Source: Phaeoceros laevis (Eukaryota; Anthocerotophyta; Anthocerotopsida; Notothyladales). From it: a stretch of DNA of 64,000 bases. Below, piece by piece: positions 11,373 to 23,708 of the stretch. The position numbers and the translations under genes were made by a program. The stretch lies in the NCBI GenBank assembly GCA_049999765.1, contig JBNGIQ010008513.1:36657-100656 (forward strand), read 5' to 3'. Each line of letters begins with the position of its first letter. Positions within the stretch are counted from its first letter, which is position 1. The notes under the pieces were generated by a model. The model did not search any database. It was not told the DNA's origin and saw only the letters and a list, made by a program, of their open reading frames with translations.

Positions 11373-12656
11373 ATGAATGCTGCAAAAGCGAGGGATCAGT
11401 ACCAAATTGCTCTGCGGCTGCTGTCGGAGCTGCGGGCTGTGCCGTTTGACAGCGAACGCTCGCCCTCCAAGCTTGCGCAGCTTTCAGGGCTTGTGTACTC
11501 TATCCGGAGCATTTCCAAAGCCATCTCGGACAAGGACTCTAACGCTATTTGGCAGCAGCGGTCAGCTGCCCTGCACAAGGATCTTGTGGCTCTCACATGT
11601 CAGTTGGCTCAGGCTAATGAGGATGGAGGTCAGAGCTGGGATGGCGTTGTCCGAGCGTTGTATGTGGGAGCTGAGGCTGTTGGGAAGCTGGAGCAGGAGA
11701 AAGAAGTCCTGCTGGCTCGTATTGCAGCTGAGACGGAGCATCGCCAGCAAGTTGAGCGCACTTTGCAAGAGCAGCTGCTTCACAGGGACACGGCTTCTAA
11801 GGAAATTCTAGAGTTGCGCACGAAATTTGTGGTGCAGCAGCAGGACTTTCAGCGTCGCGATGCAGATGCCAGGGATCTGGTCCGAAGGTTGCAACATGCT
11901 GTGAAGGAGAGGGATGCTCTAAACACTGAGAAGGAGCTGCTTGATGAAAAGAACTCTCACAATATGCAGATCCTTGAGCGGCAAGGAGAGGCCATTGCTC
12001 AGTTGATGCTGCAAGTTGAAGATAACACCAAGCAAAAAGAAGAGGCACTAGCATCTTTGACGCGCATCAATGAAGACAACCACACCTTGAGGGTCAATCT
12101 GGGCCAGCACGCTCAAGTCATAGAGAACCTGATTGAAATCAATGCCGAGATGATGGAGGCTGCCAACAGTTACTCTCTGCTACAAGAGCAACGTAGGGTG
12201 TCCCCCCAGGAGAAGGAGAACCCCAATGAGGAGGAAACGGCAAGTGTGACGATCGCAATAGACTCAGAGGTGGTGGATGCATCACTTCCCGATCCCTCCA
12301 GGCAATCGACGGTTGCACAAGGGCAAGGGCTGACTGGAGAGGCCATGCCAGGTGTTGGTGACCAGGACAGTTTGTTAGCAAGGGAGAAACAACGGACAGA
12401 GGTTGAGCCAGAGCTGAGTTCTCCTGGGAAGCCAAGAAGGAGAGAGGTGCGTTGGACATCAGACATGCTCCCATTGTCGTTTAAGGACATGGCCGACCTT
12501 AAAACATCAAAGACACATGACTCTGCGGTTTTCCACACCTCACTCGGAACATCAAGCCTGCTGGGAAAACTTGGTGGTGTGCGGGGCAAGGCGAAGGGCT
12601 TTCTTAGCTTCGTAGCCGGTGCCGACTTAGCTGCTAGTGTTGATCCGCCTTCGTAA
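11373..12656 (+). CDS. Coiled-coil protein of unknown function
   Basis: Intronless frame of 427 aa. Residues 1-105 are mixed helical. Residues about 110-265 are rich in E, K, Q, L and R with heptad-like spacing (LEQEKEVLLARIAAETEH, LMLQVEDNTKQKEEALASL), a long coiled coil. The rest is polar and probably disordered, ending with a basic patch (PGKPRRREVRW) and a Gly/Lys segment (GKLGGVRGKAKGFLSFVAGA). There is no signal peptide, membrane segment or enzymatic motif. Length, clear start and stop and steady codon use favour a real gene. A structural or trafficking role would be a guess. It converges with the UBP26-like gene on the other strand. Confidence 0.75.
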   Translation: MNAAKARDQYQIALRLLSELRAVPFDSERSPSKLAQLSGLVYSIRSISKAISDKDSNAIWQQRSAALHKDLVALTCQLAQANEDGGQSWDGVVRALYVGAEAVGKLEQEKEVLLARIAAETEHRQQVERTLQEQLLHRDTASKEILELRTKFVVQQQDFQRRDADARDLVRRLQHAVKERDALNTEKELLDEKNSHNMQILERQGEAIAQLMLQVEDNTKQKEEALASLTRINEDNHTLRVNLGQHAQVIENLIEINAEMMEAANSYSLLQEQRRVSPQEKENPNEEETASVTIAIDSEVVDASLPDPSRQSTVAQGQGLTGEAMPGVGDQDSLLAREKQRTEVEPELSSPGKPRRREVRWTSDMLPLSFKDMADLKTSKTHDSAVFHTSLGTSSLLGKLGGVRGKAKGFLSFVAGADLAASVDPPS

Positions 12657-13149
12657 TTGTTTTGAACCCCTTCTGAATTCGTTTGTCGCATTGACAGCGA
12701 AGTGTTCCTGTTCATTCAAGTTGTGAGGGTAATTTGGCCAAAAGGAGTCAAGAGCAATGTGATTCTCTCTCGTCTACAATTTTTTTTCGGTTTCTTTGGG
12801 TGGTCCGAGGACTCCATATATTGTACCCAAGTATTTGCTTTTACTTCTCAACTGGGTTGCACCCACTGAGCTGAGGCTTCCGGCGACATAAAACCACACT
12901 TGTCACATGTTGATTATATACAGAGTCAGGCTTGAGAAATGTGAGCTACGCCGCAAAGCACTGTCCATTCCTTACCCGGGCTCGGGCCGAGAAATAGTAA
13001 AAATAATATTTAGGTCCGCAAACCTCCTACCTAGCCTTCCCCGAAGTTTTTCAAAACTCACTGCCCTGCTGTTAACCCCGCCGGCTGTACAGATTTTCCA
13101 CAAAATGGGAACAGAGATTCCCGCAAAGAAAAAGAATGGAAGCACCGTC
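12657..13149. other. Convergent intergenic region
   Basis: Holds the 3' UTRs of two converging genes. It includes a T-run near 12780 but no coding similarity. Confidence 0.5.
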
Positions 13150-16100
13150 TTACAACTCAACAAAATTAGTCTTCATATTTACCACCCGTGACAATATATC
13201 CGACCTGTCCGTATCCGAGGTCTTGCTTGATTTGGAAGATCCTGCATACTCTTCCAGGGAATCATCCATATCATCAAGGTCAATAATTTCTTGCAAGTCC
13301 CCAGCTACTGTGTGCAGTGGCTCCTCATCCTCCAATATCCGCAAGTCAACACGCAAGTCATCATCAAGTGTGCTGAAGTTTCTAGGCTGTGAACCATGCT
13401 TCCTTGCGTCAACATACTCCAAGTTGCTACTGAGTTTAGTAGTCTTACAAGGCAGCTGACACAACAGCTCGGGGACAGTAGAATTTGCAGCTTCTAGCTT
13501 TTGCAAATCACTGCTGGTTGGGATTGCATCGTACTGACCATGTGTGGGTTCCACCAAACTGGACGAGCCCCCCATCAACAGGCGTGTTCCCCTAAAACCC
13601 TCCTCCACCCTTGCGGGTTGCAAAAATTCTGCATCTGGAATTTCCTCTGCACAAGAATCGTTCTCTTGAGAAAAACTTAAATTGAAGCAGAAGTACTAAC
13701 ACGACCAAAGACATAAACAGTTCATTGAAATACCTGCAATATCTCGGTTCTCATATTCACCAGTGTCCATGACCCACAAATGTGAGCCTGACAAAATATT
13801 CATGTCAGCTAGTGTGGCAGCTTCATTAGTTAGCTCTATCTTCCCAAAATGCAACTTCTGATTGTCTTTAACAACCTTCAAGCCAGAAGAAGGGTTGCAT
13901 TTTATTAGACTTGGCACATTGAACACCCATGATATTACAGTCAGTTTACCACAGTTGTTTCAAAACAGGACGGGGCAGTCCTTTGAGCAAGCGCAAAACT
14001 CTCATACTGCTACAGTTTGCTCGCACACCAGACTTACAGTAACTAGAAAATCACTCACCAAGAGGGCCTCCCAGATTTGAAGCTTCAATTGGTAGATAGT
14101 TGTCTCAGAGGATACACTTAAAGAAACTCGCCCACTAGTGCTAGCAGTGCCACGTCGTGGTCGCTTAGATGTCCGGCGCTCTGCTTCTTGTCCTGCCCCA
14201 GATGCGGCCAGGACTGAAGGCGGTGGTTCTTTGCCCCTTACAAGATCCACAGTGATCAGCCCACTTGTGTAGTTCAACTTGTTCATAAGCTCTCTGCTTT
14301 CAAGTTCCTCAACACAGACTCTACAGACCTGTTCATCCAGAACAACAGATAGGGAGTCAATGTCCAAAACAACCCTCTTACAAATCTTGATAAGCAGCAT
14401 CAGGCAACAACGACAGACCTCAGGATTTGTGTACAAGATAGGAACAGCCGAATTCAATCTGCAATCCATGTCATCTTGCTGCAATTTTGCTCCAGAACTC
14501 TCTGATTCTTCCATTTGGCAATCCAGAGGATCTAACTTGCAAGACTTGCTACCATTCCGATCAATGCTCACAGATCCATCTTCATCAATTGGATCAAATT
14601 CAAGAACAAAAGCCTTGATACCCCGATCAGCTTCCACGTCCCAGTCTTCAGAGAAATGCTTCCAATCCTCTTCTGAAACAACAGCAAAATTGTCTTCCTG
14701 GGCACACGAAGACCATGATCCTGTTGTTAGTCGAACTAACACAAACAAAGCAATATCTAAAAACATGTTTGATAACATATGACTGAAATCCAAAACCATC
14801 TGTTGGTCATGTTTCCATTATTTGACAACAAAACGACCATGCTTGCCAGCAGAAAAAGATCGTTTGCTCATACATTAGATACTCGCTGCACCACTTCACC
14901 ACGACGGGTTCTACATAAAACAGGTGGTTTATGTGCCAGTCGCTCATGCTGCAGACAAGTACCCACAGATTATGAGTATCAACATAAGAAACCAGACAAC
15001 TATTATGTATCGCGAAGAGTTCAGAGGCATAGACCACCAGTCACTACCTTCACACATATAAGGGATAAAAGCATAGCGTCCAGTCCATTTGGTTCATCCA
15101 CTTTCAAGACATTTTTTCCACTTGCTCCCAAGTATGCCCGCCACTGAATAAGCCAGTTTGATGGCACGAGATAGTAACTTGAACCAGGAGTTATGACCGG
15201 ACTCTTCCCTGAGTACAGAATTTCATGCTTTTGCCGTTGCTGAAGCTTGTTCGCCCTGATATAGACAGCCCACTCACAATTCTAGGAAAACGTCTTCAAA
15301 AACAAACAGATCTTGCTTGAAGCTATAGGCAGCTCGATCACCATGCGACCAGGCAATGTTGTTTGAATATTCCCTGGACTCCGTACCTAAGCACATCTTG
15401 CTTGGAAGCCACCGATTTCAGTTGAACCTCACAGATGGCACAACTGTCAGCCCCTTCTTCAAAAGCCTGATAACCCTGAGGATCAGCTCCCTCAAATAGA
15501 GCTGCAGTGTCACGGAAGTACTGCCAAAGTTTTAGTGGTACAAGCTGCCGCTTAGCACCAGGTGCTTCCTCTAGCAACAAATCTCCATGTTGGCATCTCA
15601 GAGCAGCTGTTGGGCTAGAATCAGCTTCTGTAGGGGCGTCTCCAGGTTTCCTCTTCTGCCACTGCAGGAACCTAGATAACATGGTGTGACATATCAGAGC
15701 CTGAGTTTGTGAATCGCGCACATGCTAGAGCATCTCTTTGACCAGAAATACAGCTAGCATTGGGAAAAGGGAAATACATTGCAACTGTACAAAATGTCAC
15801 AAAACCAACCATAATCGTGACACATAGTATTGCTCTCCTTCGCTGACCACTCCCCTGGATACTGCATCTGCTAATTCTCGCATCTCTGCTCTCTGATCAC
15901 GAAAATTATCTGCATGTGCTGAAATTCTCGCTTCCTCTTTTATACATATCTTGCAGATGTTTTCATTTGAAAGCGTGGGTCCACCTCCATACTGCATGCA
16001 GACAGAAACATAAAGCTATTAAACTCCCAGATAATAGCTCCACATATCCGAAAATTTCAAGCATGACATGCAATAAAACAGTAGTGAGATGGCAAACTTA

Positions 16101-19100
16101 AAAATAGGTTATGTTACTGAAACCAATCACATGCAGCATTGACAATCTGCAGGTTGAGGCAACCAAGCAGCAAAATGCAAGATGCACAGACAGAGGGATG
16201 CAACTCCAGTTGATATTTCTAGGCGTTCACTCGAGGTAAGACCAGCACGTTCTTCAAGAGCAACCAATACCAACATACCCTCTGCCTCTGGTGGCAACTA
16301 CTCGCAGAGTTCCTGACTCGATGAATGCATCATCTTCTGGATTGAAATCCAGTAAGGAAGTGAGAAGTGAATGCTTCCAGAGACTGAAACTAAACGAGCG
16401 TGCAATAAGAGAAGTTAGAGTGACTGACTCACCTTACTTTCTAGAAGCTTCCAAGCCATCTCAGATATGCGCTTCATTAGTGGAAGCTTCTTTGGGGCCA
16501 CGTTCTGATGAGGACAAAGAAGCGGAGAGTTGTCAATGGGAGGCCTACATCCAATCCAGCAATACCAAAATCGGTTAGCTGCCAGCTAAGCATGCTTTCA
16601 ACAGCTAGTTATATCAGGTACATGCAGAAACAATCAGGCACAGGTTCTTGCAACCATGTGCCTGAAGAAAGCAACATTTTGGTCCTTACGGTGGTAGTAG
16701 ACTGTCTGCCCAAAGTCGAAGCCAGTCACTTGAAATCCAATAGTACCTCTCAGCATCCCTCTCAACACGTACTTCAGCAAGGATTTGCCTTACTTCTTGC
16801 TTTCTGCTAGCTATTTCCTGCAATGCAGCTTCCTTCCTCTGCCTAAACTCCTCACAGAGGCTTGTAAAAGTCTCATTCATCTGATCCACCTCATGTTGCA
16901 GCTGCTCTGGCAAGGAGAACTCTCCCATCACACTATCACTGCTGGCACCCACCACGTGTTGGGCATCTGACATGGAAAGAACCTGGTTTACAGAACCTGG
17001 ATCTGCAATCCTAGCTGGCTGAAATATACGACTGTACATCAGCATGTACGCATCAGCTGAGGTGAGCATCTCTTGCTCCAAACAAGAGGGTGACAAACCT
17101 CTAGAGGAGGAAGCAGTTAGACCTCCGCATAGAGGTGATGCACGGTCATTACCATGTATGTCCTTCTTCCGAGGTGCTCCAGTCTGCACCTCCCCAAGAG
17201 GATGGGACCACAAGCTTGTCACCTCTTCGTCATCAAACTGCCACCATTGTCCGGTAATTTCATCTTTTACATGAGCTACATAATGACCACTATTCGCCAT
17301 ATTGCCTCTGTGCACCAGAATCGCTGACAAACCATACAGACGATTTGACGATTTGGAATTTTTCCCATTGCAGTCAGGGCTACCTTCCTTTGCTGGGGAC
17401 ACCCATGCATCCATATCCAACACCCTGGGAAAGCAGAACTTTGAGGTGACTTTCTTCTTGGTTGCAGTCTGCATCAAAAAACTTAGAAAATGAGGAGAAC
17501 GAAGTACATTAAGTCAGGAGTGACTTCTCGACAAGGAATGGCTTGTAGAGACTTCAATTACAGGTAACACTAACCACATTCAAGAAAGGTCATGAGACAA
17601 ACCTTAGAATTGAAGACAAATCTTTTTAGATAGAAATTTAGTACAGGTGGTAGAGAACGCAATTGTGTGTAGTGAGTTGCATCAACACGAACTTTGCAAA
17701 TCTCACACAAGTACTGGTTCTCTCCTTGCAGCTTCTCTTCACTCAGATAATCTTCTAGACTCTCGTCCAAGCTCGCAAATCCCTTTACATTCAGCTCTAG
17801 CTCGTAGAAATCCACCAGTTGTTTAGAAGCATCTGAATCCTGTCCACACCTAGAGCAACTTCAACAAGCACAGCAAATTAGGCATGGGATGAAGACCCTC
17901 GAAGGCCCAAAAACAATCGTAACATCTTCTAAGATTGACATTCCTACTATCTGGTTGGATACAACCAGTGTCCTTTGACATCATGAGAAACAACGAACAT
18001 CAATCAAACTTGCAGGCTGTCTCAGAAAACGTCCATGTTATGCACTACTTTCAAGGCAGCTCAGTTTGACATAATGTTACTAGTACAAAACATCTAAGAG
18101 CATTATTCATATAAAAAAACAACCTGATCAACTACAAGGGCAATCGCAAACACCATGGAACTCGTCTAGGGACGAGTTAGCTTACGTTGTGACATATGAA
18201 AATGTACCCCGGAAGACATCTTGTACCACAGTTTGTGCTTGTGGGTTCTGGGACTGGCCAAGCACTCTTTCCAACAGGGAAAGAAGCAACTTCATAAACT
18301 CTTGGCCGTCTTGTTGCACAGCATTGTCCAGCTCCAGAGTATTGGCAAATGCAGCTGATTCAACAGCAAGGCTCTTCCCACTGTGTAGTTGAGCAAAGAG
18401 TCGCGAAAGCTGATACAGTACAGGTTGTTGTTTCACAAGCTCAGGCTCAGCCGAAAGCACCCCATAGCGAAATGCTCTGTTCATGTATAAACACTGAAGC
18501 ACACTGTTTACGTAGCACGTGGCTCCAAGGTTTGTTAAGCCTGATGGAAAATTATCAGAACGACGCTGCCTGTCACTTGGATCAGGACCAAGATCTGCAA
18601 CAGTATCGCTAGCCCTCTGCCAAAGACCCTGCTTTCGAACACCACTCGATGGCAGCAACGTACAGAAGCAATTCGGCGAGTCTTTCAAGTTAGTGCGACA
18701 ACCACTGCAGTACGGGCTGTCCTGGTTAAAAAGCCGATGCACGTCATCTTTCCGAATGACCTTGGACCTCTCTATCCTCCTGTTGAGAAGCAACAACCAA
18801 GGTCTTCCTTAAATTAAAACTGGTCTTTCTACACAAACAGCACTGCACGACTGACTCCACAGGTAACAGCATGTAGGTTGGACCAGCTCAGTCAGCGTCC
18901 AGTGACCACAATCTGAGCCTCCCCACAACTCTTGCCAGATGGCTTCTATAAATATCAGCTTCATTGACACGGCAGTACTGAAAGCAGCTATCAGAACAGC
19001 AGAAGCCTGAACTATGGCCTCCTGCATATTTGGAGCTGCCAGAGTTGTCGGCTGCAGGAAAATTTGGGTAAGCAAGATATCTATCAGAGTCGTAACTCCT

Positions 19101-19366
19101 GAATCGACATGTTCAGCTCTAATGTGCCCATTACCTGCTTTCCTTGCAGGCTCAACTCAAGTTAGGGCTGCAGTGACCCCCATTGCAACTCCCTTGTGGG
19201 GCAATCGGCTAGGTGCATGGAAGGGATCCTACTAAATCAAGCACTACACTATGAGGATAGAGGCAGTGTTAACTGACACGAGCAATTACCTGTAAGTCTC
19301 GTGTAATGGATCGCAGCGCTGCTTCTTCCCACTGTGACGCGTGTTTGGACCGTCCCCGTACCTCAT
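13150..19366 (-). CDS. UBP26: Ubiquitin carboxyl-terminal hydrolase, UBP26/USP48 type
   Basis: Nuclear deubiquitinase. The Arabidopsis homolog removes ubiquitin from histone H2B and affects silencing. The first exon begins at ATG 19366 ([15 protein letters not shown]) and joins a second exon containing [14 protein letters not shown] at about 18.79 kb. The Cys box is [20 protein letters not shown] at about 18.5 kb, followed by [10 protein letters not shown]. The CxxC pair ([15 protein letters not shown]) and YLKRFVF lie at about 17.7-17.6 kb. The His box is [17 protein letters not shown] at about 17.3 kb. DUSP-like and acidic exons follow at 16.0-14.1 kb. A ubiquitin-like region ends at [19 protein letters not shown] (13.8 kb). 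The last exon has the family motif EEGFRGT but then runs about 130 residues further to a stop at 13150. At least ten short introns are needed. Catalytic Cys and His are intact. Confidence 0.92.
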
Positions 19367-20246
19367 GGCCGCCAGCCTCCAAGCCCTTCACCCAGTTCTC
19401 ATGTCCAATTTCGAAAGCCAAATCTGGGTGAGCAGAAGAGACTCCTGGCTTTCACTCTGTCGAAACCAAAACAAGGCAGAAACACAATTTCCGAGCCATT
19501 ATCTCAGTTGGTGCGTTGAACATCGGCTACCTTGCAATGCGGAGCTGTGAGATTATCTGCTCTCGGTTTAGAGACTACAGGGAAACCCGATATACGCTGA
19601 GGACCCTGGTACTACGCACGGCTCTGATGGCAAAATCCTCCGGGCGCTAGACTTGAAGTATCAAATGCACCGCTGTTTCTTCACCTTCATGGTCGACACA
19701 AATTCAGAAGGAAACCAAAGCCAAACGCCACTGCCAGCTACTGGATTCAATCCCGGGTAAACTACAGCTCCTGATGACTCAACGTGGACCTTCAGAACCA
19801 CCTCCGGTCTCCCTCTCCAGTACTGCGAACTACTTGAAGCAGCTAGAGCTATCTGCTGCTTACTTTAGTTAGCTAGTTCATCAAGCTGCGTAACGGCTGG
19901 CGGAGCCTCTATCCCCTTCGAAGGGCTTTGAGGTGAACAGTGACAGAGTTTCAGGACTAGTAGACTAGTAATGTTTGCTCCTCATAAATATTGCCATTTA
20001 TTATGTCGTGGCCATGTATCGCATGGAATTGTCCTTCGTAAAGTCCTTAGTTTCATGGAAATTCTTCCTTTGTGCAATGAGTTACCAAAGTGATTTGACA
20101 AACCGAGCCTCCAAAGTAATGGCAAACAAACTTACCCCGTCAAGAAAACTAGCATATAAAGTAGCCCAATCTCTAGCAAAGGTACAAGGAGTATTCACAA
20201 CATTATTAGGGGAAGGAAGTAACCATGTGTAGAGACCCTCTATGGC
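19367..20246. other. Region upstream of UBP26
   Basis: Contains the probable UBP26 promoter on the minus strand. I see no coding similarity or repeat longer than a few bases. The sequence becomes AT-rich beyond about 19.97 kb. Confidence 0.45.
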
Positions 20247-20259
20247 TCTATGGGACATG

Positions 20260-20401
20260 GAAAACCTCCTTCAATAACATTACACATATGGGACGGTGGG
20301 ACCCTGAAAACCTCCTTCAATAACATTACACATATGTGTTATGATATTTCATTGAGAAAATAATACACATATGTGTTATGATATTTCATTGAGGAAATAA
20401 T
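20260..20401. repeat. Nested direct duplications
   Basis: A block starting GAAAACCTCCTTCAATAAC occurs at 20260 and 20316 (56 bp apart). Overlapping its second copy, a 37-bp unit starting ACACATATGTGTTATGATAT occurs at 20328 and 20365. The copies are nearly identical, so both duplications are recent. Confidence 0.9.
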
Positions 20402-21937
20402 AGGCGGCTAGAGTCTTCACCCGGAGAGATGAAGCTAAATTTTATGGCCTTTTCCTTTATTCAAAGAGACTCTCAGAAACCAGTGGAGCAAAAAGCAATG
20501 GGGAATTTTATTGTATTTTTGGACAGGGTAAAATCCACAAATTCTACTCCAAGGAGGAAGAGATTACATATTGTGTTGGATGCAGTAAATTTAAAAAACC
20601 CACACCTGAAGCTACAAGTTAAAAATTATTGGTTATGTATACAATGTACATATATTTTTTATTCTAGTGTTTCCTGTTGTTCCTTATGTATACTTTTTTT
20701 TATACTTTTTTTTGTGGTGGTTAGTGGGTACAAAGTTACAAACTATAAAGACCAGCAATGAGTTACCAAAATTGTTTCTTCCTCCTTTATACAAAAAGCT
20801 ATCACATATATTTCAAAAAGAAGGGCAAAATAATAGAATTTGGTCTCCAAACCTCAAGGACCAACTAGCCCAAACTACCCTTGGTGAGCAGTTATTATTT
20901 TTACAACCCAAGTGCAAGGGTTTGAGCTTATTAGCATAACCGCTCTACACAAAACAATCATGTTAAAGCTCCATAAATAAAAAATGGTCGTACCTGCGCT
21001 CTAAACAAATATGATTTTGAGTTAGCCTCAGAAAGTGCCTTTATATAAGTCTAGACAGAGACATATGAGTGATGAGGACGATGTGATGCAGCAGCAAGTC
21101 TGCAAGTGGGCCCACATTGGAGTGAAAGCAAAGCAGCGCAGCCCAGCCATTGTGAATTGGAGTGGAAGCAGCGCAGCCATTGGAATTGTTGAGTGCCTGC
21201 AGACTCTGCAGAGGTAGGGCAGTAAGAATGTAGATGAATTAATTACCACCGGATAAGATAAGCCCTACCTAACCAGCGTGCGCAGAAATTAAAGAAGTTC
21301 TAGTGGTGTTTACATTGGCGACTTCCAATTAAACACCACTTCCAAATCCAATTAATCCAATTTCACCGGAAGAAGGACAACTTTACTACGTGGTTATGGG
21401 TCCGAAATGGTCCACACGTTTGTGATAGGGAAGATCCCTTGTACACCACCACAGCCGGTCCCCGGCGGAAGCCGCGCGATTTGGATTTTCTTCTCGGGCA
21501 AACTGAGAGGTAGATAGTTGCTGTGTTTTTAGGTGCAAGTCCTTGTGCTGCATGATGTGCTGCATGATGTGATTGTTAATCTGGAGGGCGTTTGATTGGA
21601 TAGACGTGCATTAGGATGTACTTAAAATATATTCAGTTTGCTGGTATAGCTTTGTTGATGGTAATCATCTGTTCAACCGGTAACTCTCATCAGTAGTCAC
21701 CCCTGGCAGGCACGACCATGCTGTTGCCCTACTTGGGCTTTCATTGGCACCAAACCAAACACAACAGGTGTTGTTTGTCATAATGGCATCAAATTCTGTC
21801 AAAATGTGACGTCCCAAGTGATAAGGTTTGCACATCGAGGCGTACAACTGGAGTGATAAATCGACCTCATCCACGATTTATGGAGAGGAAGGCAGAAACC
21901 TTGCTTCCAGACGAGGCAGCCTAATTTTGAAGTAAAC
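20402..21937. other. AT-rich gene-poor DNA
   Basis: Holds open frames of up to 110 codons without recognisable similarity, and a diverged direct repeat near 21110-21185 (AAGCAGCGCAGCC twice). Probably decayed transposon or spacer sequence. Confidence 0.4.
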
Positions 21938-22985
21938 TCAAGCAGCTGCTCCAAGCTCTAGCATCAGCGTGAAATTAGTCTCGTCTGCGGTTGGGCCTGA
22001 GAACTGGATTGGACCCGGGCAACGGTACCTGTTTTCCCTAGCCCACACATCTCGTACTGAAGCGAACTTCTTGAATGGTGCACCATCCAGCTCAACCATA
22101 GCCTTTTTGATAACATCCAGCTCAACCATAGCCTTTTTGATAACAGGCTTGTTCTTTCCGCGTCTTCTCCCAACATCCATGGGCTCGGTTAGAGCAGTGC
22201 CTCCCACCGTCCAGTCTTTGGCTGGTGCAAGCAGATTTCCAACCGATGCTAAAAGTCCAGTTTGACCAGCATGCAGAAGCACACCCGCAGCATATCCCAA
22301 GGCATTGCAGTAGGCAGCATCAAAGTTTGTTGGCATGCCACATCTACCTTCATATCCAAAAAAGTGGGACTGTCCCATAAAAACTCCAGCCTTCACGCTT
22401 CCTAACCAAAAGGTCAGCCTCGACCATGGAAATCAGCATCTTTTCAGTTTCAATCCTTGCAACCTGAACGTTGCTATGTGGATCTCTATCCAGTAATAGC
22501 TGCTCTTGGATGCTGTGGGGCAGAGAGTCAAACAGTTGCGACTGTGAACACTCAGCTTCTCTTTCCAGCTACCTTGTTCATCAACAGTGTTATGCGCCAG
22601 GTAATCATTCAGCTCGGCTATCAGAAGCTGTATCTCTGGGATGAAGTCAATGAGGCCTTCGGGAATCAAAATAACACCGAAGTTCTGACCACGCTGAGCC
22701 CGTTGACAAACAACATCTGCTATGTGATTGGTCACCTCTTTCAGAGTTTGCTGATGCAAAGCCACCTCTTCACCAATTAGGGCAATGTTGGGGTGTGTCT
22801 GAAGAGCACACTCCAGTGTGATGTGTGAAGCAGCACGACCCATCAGCCTCACAAAATGATAATACTTCCCAGTGGATCGTGCATCCACCATTACGTTGCC
22901 AATCAGCTCAGAATAGATCTTGCATGCAAAAGTCCCGGGCCTCCTGCTACCAGTTCACCCTGCACAGCCATTGGTAACTGGGGAA
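21938..22985 (-). pseudogene. Broken copy of PPi-fructose-6-phosphate 1-phosphotransferase, beta subunit
   Basis: An intact PFP-beta would catalyse reversible PPi-dependent phosphorylation of fructose 6-phosphate in the cytosol. Only the C-terminal half is present. Matches include [64 protein letters not shown] and GAPFKKFAS. Homology leaves the main frame near 22550 ([19 protein letters not shown] and RIETEKM lie in another frame) and returns to it near 22395. Read straight through, the main frame stops at 22433. A 30-bp direct duplication repeats VIKKAMVELD. Upstream of about 22.99 kb the PFP similarity ends and the ATP/PPi-binding half is missing. Exon skipping could explain one break but not all of these defects. 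Confidence 0.85.
22084..22143 (-). repeat. In-frame 30-bp tandem duplication in the PFP-beta copy
   Basis: Two identical 30-bp units (22084-22113 and 22114-22143) encode VIKKAMVELD twice. Known PFP-beta proteins have this segment once. Confidence 0.95.
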
Positions 22986-23325
22986 GCCATTCTCCACGCA
23001 TTGACTGTGGAGTCAAAGATTCTTGTCATCATTCGAGGGCCCAAACTCCATACTGTAGGCGCAGCAAAGAACAGCACTCTGTACAGCAAAGGGCACGATT
23101 TTTCGATGACCTCCACAGCTACCCTTGTGGACCACCAATCTACTGGACTGTCCAATTCGATTGGTGGCAAACACTTGACAAAACTTGAGACCGGGTCCCA
23201 GATGTGCAATATAATCCTGTGCAATATAATCCTGTGCAGGAGAGGGGCGTAGTTCAAAATACACAATAGTCCCGGGCCTCCTGCTACCAGTTCACCCTGC
23301 ACATCCATTGGTAGCTGTGATGTAG
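22930..23325 (-). repeat. Duplicated PFP-beta block and 15-bp repeat
   Basis: About 50 bp encoding LPM(A/D)VQGELVAGGPG occurs near 22935-22985 and again near 23273-23322. Between the copies the sequence lacks PFP similarity and includes a 15-bp unit (GTGCAATATAATCCT) in tandem at 23204-23233. Confidence 0.85.
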
Positions 23326-23531
23326 GGCTTGCTCTCGAGACGGAACGTCCACCTTCTCCCTGCCAAACATGCAGTGATTCCAATGAATGCTCGAAACCAG
23401 CTGGCTCTTGCAAGATCCTCCCAACAGCAGAACAGAATTTGCACAATTCCAAGACGATTTCACCAGTAGTAGCTCCCGGGCAGCTCTTGAAAGCAAATGT
23501 CACTCACTTGCAGGTGCCAGCTGGCAGCAAT

Positions 23532-23708
23532 TCACATGATGATGCGGTTCTTGTTATTCTTGGGCACAGCATTCACAGCCGCCTGAACCATCTTGTAGTT
23601 GGCTCCACTCTTGCCCACCGTGATGATGTTGGCCACGCCCGAAGCAAAGACGACGGCATCCACGGGCGCACCTTGCGGGGCGTTGGCCGCGATAGCGCTC
23701 AGGACTGG
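23532..23708 (-). pseudogene. Pectinesterase N-terminal catalytic fragment
   Basis: About 58 codons including ITVGKSGANYKMVQAAVNAV, then PKNNKNRIIM. This resembles the start of the pectin methylesterase catalytic domain (the family pattern is V..G.G.Y.TVQ.AVDA.P). The frame opens after a TGA and ends in TGA at 23532. None of the later pectinesterase motifs is found downstream. It may be a first exon with donor GTGAAT, but no partner exon is visible, so I call it a fragment. Confidence 0.7.

Noticed and set aside
19741-19765. tRNA T-arm-like word GGATTCAATCCCGG
   Set aside because: No acceptor stem, anticodon arm or D arm can be drawn around it.
20429-20761. 110-codon plus-strand frame
   Set aside because: AT-rich DNA, ends in a hydrophobic low-complexity run and has no recognisable family.
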